This document shows positions 25,704-33,088 of a stretch of 33,088 bases of DNA, one piece after another. Position numbers and translations under genes: made by a program. Numbering within the stretch: the stretch's first letter is position 1; each line of letters opens with the position of its first letter. Source of the stretch: Fibrobacteria bacterium (GTDB lineage Bacteria; Fibrobacterota; Fibrobacteria; UBA11236); NCBI GenBank assembly GCA_025360005.1, contig JANYDA010000020.1, positions 1 through 33,088 on the forward strand, read 5' to 3'. The notes beneath the pieces were generated by a model. That model had not been told where the DNA came from. It made no database searches and saw nothing but the letters and a program-made list of their open reading frames with translations.

Positions 25704-27913
25704 TCAGAGCTTTCCGGTTATCCTTCCCGTCGAAAAATCGCATTTAAAGAAGAGGGGTTGTCCCGCGATATCATTTGTGACGCTTCCGGTTTTCCAGGAA
25801 AGAAGATGTTTTCCGGCATCTAGATTCCTATCGCTGAATGACCATAGCATCTTCCCATCCAAGTTGTAGACATACAAGGAATACCGTCCTGAGCCACCCA
25901 AATCGAGAATGAACTGGGCGGTTTGCCTGTCCAAGCCGATGTGAATCACCGGGGACTTTACCTGCTCACGTATCCTTTGCTCCATTTTTATCGAGACGGA
26001 ATTCTGCGGCCAAGCCCCAATTTGCAGCCGGGCTTCATCGATGAACGCGACACGATCGGAGCCCACAATCATGGAGACAAAGTACTCGGGAGTCTTCAGT
26101 GTAAAGAGGGTTTTCCCGGCATTGAAATCATAAACGGAATTATTGCGCGGGCTGAAAAGGGTGGAGTCGGACAAAAGCACGGTTTCACCGGGAAAACCGG
26201 AATAATTGCTTGGAACGGGAGTTGTTTTCAATAATTTCCCGGTAATGTCGTAAATCATGAGATCGGTGTTGCTGATGGTCGCCAACAAACTATCTGAGAG
26301 CCATCCGACTCCATATCCGATGACTGCATCCGCCAATTTGCCGTTGTCGTATATCTTTGTGAGTTTGCCGTCCGCGCTCACAATAATAAAGGACTTTCCA
26401 TCATGGGAAAGGATCGGAGCCCAGGACGCGGAGGTCTCTATGTCTCGAGGGGCCACACCTGTTACAGCAGAATGGAATTCATCGGTATTTCCCGTGTCCG
26501 TCAAGATTCTCGAGGTCAAGTACCACAACCCGACATACGTTCCGGATACCATTGACACCGTATGCCCGTCATCCGACAGGTTAAAATTGAACAGCGTTGC
26601 ATAGCTGCCTGGAAAGGTCAACGTTTTCAAATACCGATCTTGCTCTATCGAGTACAAGAAAAGCGTGTCCGAAGTATCGCCCGCAACGGGTCGGGAGACA
26701 AAGGCCAAGATTTTACCATCCTTGCTTATTTTCATGGAGTTGGAGGAGCGCTCCAGTTCCCTTTCGAGTTGAGCCGAATCGCCGACACGTTTATAGACCA
26801 GGATTTTCCCCAATGGACTTGAAACGGCAAATTCACCTGAAGGAGAGGACGCCATGGAGTTCACCGATCCGAGGGCGAACGCCTCCTCTTTCCCGCCCGA
26901 AACCTGGAGGTCGCCGTTCACCAGGGCGCCCCTATCCGTTCCTGCGATCCAACTGCCGGAATCGTCGATAAAAAAGTTCGCAAAATATCCGAAAGGTCCA
27001 GACCATCCATACGAAGGCAGGCCATACTTTAATAGTTTGGAGACACCTGGCCCAATCCACGGCCGAGATACCATTGAGTCGGATTGCAGATTGATAACCT
27101 CATTACCAGCGACAAGGTATTTCCCGGAAGCCGCGGCACTCACCGCGGAAGTATTAGGGAGGGTTTTGATGGGTCCGGGATCTCCCCCTATTTTGTAAAT
27201 GCTGATTGCGTAATCCGGGCTATGGATCGAATTCGTCCAGAACCAATCGCCGGAGCCGCCCAACTCATCCTCGGCTCGGAATTTGAAAATGCCGACCCGC
27301 GATCCGCTTACGGAATAGATCCGGGCAATGAGCCCTTCCGTAGTAATGAATTTTTTCTTGTCGTCGAACCAGCAATAAAATGTTCCTGAATATCCAATAC
27401 CGGTTTTGCTCCCATCAACGGGGCTCACGGTTTCCAACGTATCCACATCCAACCGTACGATATGAACACCTCCGGAGTCGGCAACCACCTCAGCCTTGGA
27501 GTAATCGCCGTTCCTTTTGAATATTTTCACACCTTGTTTTGAAAAAAATAAAAATCCGGTTGTGGTGGTGATCCAATAGTATTGACCGTCCAGGGACAAT
27601 CCAGACTCGATGAAGGATCCGGTCCAGGAGGAAGCTTTTTTTGTGTATCCGAATCGTAGACTTTCAACTCCGTGCCGATCGAGGACAGGATTGTATTTCC
27701 TTCGAAATCCACCGCGGTTCCTTTCCCGCTAAGCAGTACTTTTTTGGAACCTGTTTCCCATAACCTCCATGCATAGGAATAATCCATGGTTACGAGTTTA
27801 TCCCCCGATTTTTTGACGTACCAGATAGGAGACGTATGGCCCAGATCCAATACTGTCACGCCAAAAGAGAACCGGATTAGCTCCAGAAATAAAATTGGGA
27901 ATAGGCGTTTCAT
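25704..27913 (-). CDS. Secreted beta-propeller protein, frame broken at an A AAA AAG site
   Basis: Two frames make one protein of about 736 residues. The first, from ATG 27913, has a signal peptide (MKRLFPILFLELIRFSFG) and beta-propeller blades (LVTMDYSYAWRLWE, NTILSSIGTELKVYD). It runs on to a stop at 27527, giving only 128 residues. The second frame, ending at 25704, carries the rest of the WD40/YVTN-like blades and a C-terminal domain resembling a sorting tail (SLYVYNLDGKMLW). It has no signal peptide of its own. The frames join by a -1 shift at 27635-27641, where the mRNA reads A AAA AAG. This could be programmed frameshifting, transcript slippage, a mutation, or an assembly error in a run of seven A. 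Function is unknown; a secreted surface protein is likely. Confidence 0.7.
27635..27641 (-). other. A AAA AAG slippery heptamer
   Basis: On the minus strand the codons CAA AAA AAG contain the heptamer A AAA AAG in the zero frame, the same sequence and phase used for the -1 frameshift in E. coli dnaX. A -1 shift leads directly into the long open frame ending at 25704. No strong stem-loop just downstream and no well-placed upstream Shine-Dalgarno-like stimulator is evident. Confidence 0.6.
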
Positions 27914-27967
27914 GGGGTTACATCAATATCTTTAGGCTGTGATTGCGCGGCCGTTCGACTTGTCCAT

Positions 27968-28174
27968 TCATTCCCATTTAGGTCGGATAGGGTCGCCAGG
28001 AAAATCGCAGGAAATACGAGGCGAACGAAGCGCTTCATGTATCGTTCCCCAGTAATATTTGTTGTATTTCCAAACATAACTCAAACCGGATTCCGCTGCA
28101 TCTCTGCAGTAATGTGGCTCGGTCATCATCTTTACGTGGAAATTTTCGTAACAGCTGCTGCACGGTGTGCTCAA
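27968..28174 (-). CDS. Possible small cysteine-rich protein
   Basis: A 68-residue open frame in the 257-bp gap between two surface-protein genes. It starts at a TTG that overlaps the stop of the preceding gene (TTGA). It contains a CSSC pair and two more cysteines plus many Tyr and Trp residues, which is not typical of chance translation. There is no signal peptide, no good ribosome-binding site and no family I recognise. It may equally be leftover coding sequence of a decayed gene. Confidence 0.25.
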   Translation of the reverse strand: MSTPCSSCYENFHVKMMTEPHYCRDAAESGLSYVWKYNKYYWGTIHEALRSPRISCDFPGDPIRPKWE

Positions 28175-29863
28175 AAACCGACATTGATCTTCAGAGTTTT
28201 TGTATCCATGTGGTGTTGAAGATAAAGCGCACCGCTACGATACTTCAATGCTCCATATCCAGTCCCCGGAATGGAGCCTATCAATACGTATTCCGGTGAA
28301 AAGACATCTACGGCGGGCGTTGCTCCTTCGCAGACATACCATCTCCCTGCTGGGTCCCGGGTAAGACCCTGGGGATAAGCTTGATTATCCAGAGCCCAAT
28401 CAAATATTAAGTGACCTGACTGATCCAATAGGGTCACGCCATTTTCCCTAGGGGAGTAAAATCCGGTTTCCGTCGAGAATAGAGCGGTTCCAACTCCAAA
28501 CGAAGTTTCCTGCTTGAGTATATTTCCATTTTTATCCAAGTAAACCATAACTCGGCTGTCGATTTCCCAAACTAGTAGAGTATCGCCCGATTGCTCGAAG
28601 GAAAAGTTTAGGCCCCCATCCGAGGACAGAGTGTTGCTCGTCCACTTTTTGTTTCCGGACGAATCAAGTTCCCAGACACGTAATGGTTTCAGATCCAAAA
28701 CGTAGATATTCGAACCGGAAGGTTCGGCTACCAACGCCCGCAGGAAAAGCATCGAACCCCCTTCGGGGTAAGACCACCTCGAAATGGTTCCTTGATGTCC
28801 GTACCGAACGATGGTCCCATCAGATTCCGCAAGGTAAATGTTCCCAATGGAATCGACGTCGTATTTGCATTCGCCACTTGAGCAAGCGCTATTTGAGATC
28901 GCGGTATCAATTGTATAGCGAACGGCGGCCTTGAGCGTCACCGCAAGGCCTTTTTTCCCTTCGTTGCCTTTAGCATCGAGCACGGTTACGGAATACGCAT
29001 ACTTTTCGTTCGGCTGGATTCCGGACCTCCAATCATCGATGAAAACGGTATCCTTGACCGGCGCATCGCTTATCCGGACAAAGGCCGAATCTTCGTGCTT
29101 CCTGTACACGAAATAGGCGCTGGCAAGAGCGGCATCCTGTTTTTTCCAGGTCAACCGTGCGGAAATCTTTGTGGTATCGTATTCCAAGTTCACTTCATCT
29201 ATTTCCGGAAGTTCACCTGCCGGAGCCTTGTAGATCAAGCGCAAGGTATCCCGTAGTCTGCTCTGTACGCCTGATTGGATCGAGAGGACGGTATCCAGGG
29301 GCTTATATGTATCCAGCGTACTAAGCACCCGCAGCCGATACTCGCCTTCGGCAAGGTTTTCCAGGGTGAAATTTCCGATCGAATCCGTAGGAATCGAAAA
29401 GGTGGTGGTTCCCAAAAGGATAATGAATACGGTCCGGCTGTCGTGCCCGGGCCGAAGCCGTACCACGCCTGTTACCGAGCCTGCGGACTTGAGAACGTCA
29501 TTGGGCACCTTTATTCCGGAATCGCCCTTCACCAATACGGAATCGCGGAATGCGAGCTTGTTATCCTTGTTTTCCAGGAGGGTGTAAACACCGTCCGGTA
29601 GCGGTCAGGAAGTTCCCGTCCGCTCCGGTCAATACGATGGTCTCGCTATCGCTGGACCCGGAACGTCCCGGTCCCGGATTAAAGTTCACCGTCAATACAT
29701 GAACTCTGGCGTTGGCTACCCCGTTGCCTTGAGTATCGAGTACGCGTCCGGCAATCGTGCCTTTACTGGCGCCTTCAATCGGGTCGCTGTTTGTCACCCG
29801 GTCCCGGCAGCCGATGATCAGGGAGAGAAGCGATATTGGGATGAGGAGGATAACGGGTTTCAT
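28171..29863 (-). pseudogene. Frameshifted lipoprotein with CarboxypepD_reg, FnIII and NHL-like domains
   Basis: Two frames form one broken gene of about 563 residues. The first, from ATG 29863 (AAGG upstream), has a lipobox (LSLIIGC, Cys19) and a carboxypeptidase-regulatory-like beta-sandwich (GTIAGRVLDTQGNGVANARVHV). It ends in nonsense at 29561. The second frame resumes at 29604 with PLPDGVYTLLENKDNK, the natural end of that same beta-sandwich. It then has a second such domain (SVTGVVRLRPG), an FnIII domain (about 29220-28920) and an NHL/six-bladed-propeller region to the stop at 28171. Skipping one base (29605) restores the frame. No slippery sequence is present, so a mutation or sequence error is more likely than programmed shifting. 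It starts 11 bp after the BNR-repeat gene, so the block is probably one operon. Confidence 0.75.
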
Positions 29864-29874
29864 TGCATACCTTA

Positions 29875-31932
29875 TTATCGGACAAGTGAAAGGGTGCGAA
29901 TGAGCTTGGAATTCGGTGTCTTAACCTCGACCAGGTATAGCCCACCTTCAAGGGTTGGACAAGGAACGGAAAATTCGCCTTTGGAGGCCTCAGCGGTCAT
30001 CACCGTGATCCGCTTTCCCGCAAGTGAGTAAAGCGTAACATGAACCGCGCCCTGGAAATGGGCATCCAGTTTTAAAAATAACCGATTATCAGAAATGCGG
30101 GCGGACAGTTTTCCCTGTTGGGAAATTCGCTTTTCGACCGATACAGTGGGCTCATGCGATGCCGTGAGTATTGCCCCTCGCTCTCCTACCGCCACATAGC
30201 GGGTTTCCGCCGAGGCTACGGACAATAGAGTGGGTTCCGAGGAGGAGTGGGTATCGGAACGGCCGTTTGACCAATCGACCCCATTGGGCGAATGGAAAAC
30301 ATCCCCGCTACCTCCTACTGCTATTAATTCATCGCCAGACCAAATAACGGAACTCAAATAGCTTGGTGATGCTGGCTGTTTCGACCAAGTGTAGCCATCT
30401 GGAGATGTGTAAACGAATTCCGCCCCGGCCAGAACGAATTGGGATCCCGCCCAGATCAAGCTGTGGCGTATTACCGCGCGGGCGTCGGTTTCGTTTCTGG
30501 CCCAGGTGTCCCCGCCATTGTCGGAGGTAAATATTGCTGCAGTACCCGAACCATCACCATTCCATCCAATTACGACGTAGGTACTTCCTGACCAAGCCAC
30601 CGAGTGAAGAGTGTACCCGTGACCAGGTCGAACGACCTGCCCAATGTCTCTGGCATACCAAGCTATTCCCTCAAGCGAAGTTCCATAATTTCCGCCAACT
30701 GCGATAATTTGTTTGCCATCCCACTTTACCTCTGCAGGGTAGAACAAATCAGGATGACGAACCTTCCAGAGAATCCCATCAGGGGAGGTCATAATGACAG
30801 TGCCCCCAACGGCATTACCGGAAGTGTCAAAATAAAAGAAGGAACCTGCCGCAATTAATTGGGTACCAGCCCACGTCACTGAATTTAATGTTATCGTGCT
30901 ATCGAAATACCTCTGCTCCCAGGTTTCTCCATCCTCGGAGGTGAGAATGGTGCCTTTTCCGCTGACAGCCACGAATTGATTTCCCGTCCAGGTTACGGAA
31001 TTAAGGTTCTCCCGGGTCAGCCATTTATTCCAAACCGACCAGTCCGCGCCATCGGTAGAGATTCCGATCTCACCGTTCGCGCCTATCAGCACAAAATGGC
31101 CATCGCGCCAACTGAAATCGGAAAGGCCTTGAAGCCCCGGATTTCTTTTCGTCCACGTAACCCCGTCAGGCGAGGTCACTAAGGTATCGCGGACTATGGC
31201 GAGGAATTGGGTTCCGGCCCAGGAAAATTTTGTCAACGCACCCGTAACACTCAAGGAATGTTCGGTCCAGGATTTGAAATCCGAGGTGGTAAGAATGCGT
31301 CCCTCCGCGCAAGATGCGACCAATTGATTTTCCGTCCAGGTTACCGAGGTGACTTGACACGGAATGGATGAGCCCAATTGATTCCAAGCCAAACCATCCG
31401 GGGAGGTCAACAGGGTTGCCTGAGCATCGACAACGACTATTTGGCTGCCGGTCCATTTCACGAATACCAGATTGTTGCTGTTACCGGTCGTTCTAATCGC
31501 CCACGCACCCCCATCAGGCGAGGTCAGGACGGTTCCCGCATCACCGACAGCCACGAGCTGAGTGCCGGTCCAAGCCAAGGAACGCAAAGCGCTTCCCGGA
31601 CCGGAGCGGATTAGAGTCCAATGTGAACTATCGGAGGAAATCAGAACCCGGGTTCCTCCACCCAAGGCCAGAAATTGGCTGTCGGTTTTTACTACCGAGT
31701 AAAGCGAATCCGTTACGACGGGATTTCCGGTGAGCGCGGACCAAGTGGTGCCGTTTTGAGTCGAGAAATAAGACTCGCTGAAGTTGGCCACCAAATGGTC
31801 TCCGATCCAGGTGGCGGAAGTCAGAGGCTTCAAGCTTGGGGCAGGATTTCGGATGGTCCAATCCAAGGTGGCGGATCTGGAGGACAGGGTAAGCGAAAAA
31901 AAAGTGGTGAGGACAACTCCAGTTTTTTTCAT
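29875..31932 (-). CDS. Secreted BNR/YCF48-like repeat protein with sorting tail
   Basis: A 685-residue secreted protein. A signal peptide (about residues 1-21) is followed by about 13 tandem units of roughly 42 residues on the pattern L-x-S-V-x-W-T-G-x-Q-L-V-A-V-G-x-x-G, then I-L-T-S-P-D-G-x-x-W. The S-P-D-G-x-x-W element is the Asp-box of sialidase-type beta-propellers, but the catalytic arginine triad of a sialidase is not seen, so it is likely a binding or structural protein. The last 75 residues form a beta-sandwich (VHVTLYSLAGKRI and GGLYLVEVKTPNSK, ending LVR) like a type IX-style sorting domain. The ATG at 31932 has GAGG upstream. A shorter paralogue lies 74 bp upstream. Confidence 0.85.
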   Translation of the reverse strand: MKKTGVVLTTFFSLTLSSRSATLDWTIRNPAPSLKPLTSATWIGDHLVANFSESYFSTQNGTTWSALTGNPVVTDSLYSVVKTDSQFLALGGGTRVLISSDSSHWTLIRSGPGSALRSLAWTGTQLVAVGDAGTVLTSPDGGAWAIRTTGNSNNLVFVKWTGSQIVVVDAQATLLTSPDGLAWNQLGSSIPCQVTSVTWTENQLVASCAEGRILTTSDFKSWTEHSLSVTGALTKFSWAGTQFLAIVRDTLVTSPDGVTWTKRNPGLQGLSDFSWRDGHFVLIGANGEIGISTDGADWSVWNKWLTRENLNSVTWTGNQFVAVSGKGTILTSEDGETWEQRYFDSTITLNSVTWAGTQLIAAGSFFYFDTSGNAVGGTVIMTSPDGILWKVRHPDLFYPAEVKWDGKQIIAVGGNYGTSLEGIAWYARDIGQVVRPGHGYTLHSVAWSGSTYVVIGWNGDGSGTAAIFTSDNGGDTWARNETDARAVIRHSLIWAGSQFVLAGAEFVYTSPDGYTWSKQPASPSYLSSVIWSGDELIAVGGSGDVFHSPNGVDWSNGRSDTHSSSEPTLLSVASAETRYVAVGERGAILTASHEPTVSVEKRISQQGKLSARISDNRLFLKLDAHFQGAVHVTLYSLAGKRITVMTAEASKGEFSVPCPTLEGGLYLVEVKTPNSKLIRTLSLVR

Positions 31933-32006
31933 CTTTAATCCTCGGGTAGAATTGCTAAAGAAAACCTATGCAAAGGAATAGGATCTTTTACTTTGATCAA
32001 ATCAGT

Positions 32007-32984
32007 TTAGCGAACAAGGGTAAACTCACGAACGGTACGTTTGCCGGCGTACTCGGATTTTAAAACATAAACACCGCGTTCGAATCCCTGTAAGGAAAAA
32101 GAAACACGGTTTTTGGAATTAGACTCTTTGAAGAAGCCCTTTTTGTGACCGCTTAAATCGTAAATTTCGACTTTGACATCTTTGATGCCCGAGTAAGGCA
32201 AAACCACTTCCAGATTGGCTCCAACGATGCGTAATGACATTTCAGGATTGACCGGTGCGCTGCGAGATTTTATCGATGTGGGTTCTATTTGAGAGGTGAT
32301 TATAATCCCATGATTACCGACAGCGACTAATGCTTTTCCTGTCGAGGTCACGGAGAGAATGTCATTCCCATCCGTATTCGTAGACGAAAGGCGAGTGGGC
32401 TCACCAAGTATTCCTTCCAACGGGTGATTTAACCAAGAAACGCCGTCCGCAGAGGTTAGGATTGCCGCGCCTGACACCATTAGGTAGGATCGCTGGGAAG
32501 TTTGCTGTATGATTGCTCCGGTGGAGCCTACGGTTATTAATTGATTCCCGAACGAGGCGACATCGTTCAAGTAAGCGTAAGGGCTAAATGATTGCGATAT
32601 CCAAGAGACTCCGTCTGTAGAAGTCAAGATCGTGCCGCTACCCACCGCTACCAATTGTGTTCCAATTGATTTCACGGCAGACAACGACAACGGATCCCCA
32701 GGTCTGCTTTGTCCTTTCCAAAGGACGCCATCCGAAGAGGTATAGATGGTGGGGTTGGCAGATAGGCGGGTGTTCTCTCCTATAGCCAGGAACTGCGATC
32801 CGGTCCAGGTTACGCTTTTGAAAACCCTTTGAGACATCTCGGGAGGTGTCCAGGAGATCCATTTTACGCCATCTTCGGATCGAAGGACAATACCCCCTTC
32901 GCCGCCTCTTCCAACCACTACAAACTCTTTACCATCCCATGTCACATCATTTAGTATTGCGCTGGTTATCGGTAACCGTTCCAC
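32007..32984 (-). CDS. BNR/YCF48-like repeat protein lacking a signal peptide
   Basis: A 325-residue paralogue of the next gene in the block. It has about five to six units of the same L-N-D-V-x-W-x-G-K-x-F-V-V-V-G and TSxDGxxW type and the same C-terminal sorting-like domain (VKVEIYDLSGHKKG and RGVYVLKSEYAGKRTV, ending LVR). One unit carries an insert of about 16 residues (IIQQTSQRSYLM). The frame is open from 33023, with a GTG at 32984 as the only plausible start and a stop at 33024-33026. No signal peptide is found in any frame upstream to the window edge, although the tail implies export. It is therefore probably 5'-truncated, or its start is disrupted just beyond the repeat region. Confidence 0.7.
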   Translation of the reverse strand: MERLPITSAILNDVTWDGKEFVVVGRGGEGGIVLRSEDGVKWISWTPPEMSQRVFKSVTWTGSQFLAIGENTRLSANPTIYTSSDGVLWKGQSRPGDPLSLSAVKSIGTQLVAVGSGTILTSTDGVSWISQSFSPYAYLNDVASFGNQLITVGSTGAIIQQTSQRSYLMVSGAAILTSADGVSWLNHPLEGILGEPTRLSSTNTDGNDILSVTSTGKALVAVGNHGIIITSQIEPTSIKSRSAPVNPEMSLRIVGANLEVVLPYSGIKDVKVEIYDLSGHKKGFFKESNSKNRVSFSLQGFERGVYVLKSEYAGKRTVREFTLVR

Positions 32985-33088
32985 GCCCCACCCTTGTTCA
33001 AGGGCGGCATCGTGATTACCGGATCAGGCAGGTATTGAGCGAAGCTTGAAGGCTCGGGGCGTCAGCTCAGCGAGCCGGTGGATGGAAT

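Noticed and set aside
29875-31932. Sialidase activity for the BNR-repeat protein
   Set aside because: Asp-box-like turns are present, but the arginine triad and catalytic Tyr/Glu of sialidases cannot be found; the repeats fit YCF48/BNR binding propellers.

Overview
The window reads as chromosome of a high-GC, Gram-negative (diderm) bacterium. Two lipobox lipoproteins, a LolB/DUF4292-like carrier, a Wzi-like outer-membrane barrel and several secreted proteins with a C-terminal sorting-type domain all point to an outer membrane. The mix of a DUF4954 left-handed beta-helix protein, M6/FG-GAP and BNR-repeat surface proteins and sorting-type tails fits the FCB group. Fibrobacterota is my best guess, but no rRNA or phylum marker is present, so this is an inference from gene style only.

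Region 1 (1-9880, all + strand). purA (adenylosuccinate synthetase) has a leader with tandem hairpins and is followed by a spacer of heptanucleotide repeats. Next comes a compact envelope cluster: a Crp-type regulator, a kinase-less PASTA membrane protein (overlapping by 17 bp), a TPR lipoprotein, a LolB/DUF4292-like lipoprotein, and a large secreted M6-type protein whose zinc-protease motif has been destroyed (HExxH replaced by NQLAR), followed by FG-GAP-like repeats and a sorting-type tail.

Region 2 (10117-25673). This is a dispersed surface-polysaccharide region mixed with housekeeping genes. It holds adk overlapping rfbA (dTDP-glucose synthesis), a CgeB-like glycosyltransferase, DUF4954, a HAD-IB phosphatase, a WbpP-type UDP-HexNAc 4-epimerase, a WbaP/WcaJ-type initiating sugar-phosphate transferase, homoserine dehydrogenase, a decayed beta-helix pseudogene, gmd (GDP-mannose 4,6-dehydratase) and a Wzi-like outer-membrane protein. 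Together they could make dTDP-, UDP- and GDP-linked sugar precursors, start a lipid-linked repeat unit and anchor the polymer at the surface. Two copies of a roughly 160-bp C-rich element sit directly after the stop codons of the DUF4954 and epimerase genes, in the same orientation relative to each upstream gene. A separate 27-bp perfect inverted repeat lies in the 0.5-kb gap before the CgeB-like gene.

Region 3 (25704-33088, all - strand). This is a visibly more AT-rich block of secreted repeat proteins: two paralogous BNR/YCF48-like proteins, a lipoprotein with CarboxypepD_reg, FnIII and NHL-like domains, and a beta-propeller protein. Two of the four have a broken reading frame. One break lies exactly on an A AAA AAG heptamer, the dnaX-type -1 slippery sequence. 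The other shows no slippery site. The first gene of the block lacks a signal peptide. The block looks like an accessory, fast-evolving or decaying surface locus.
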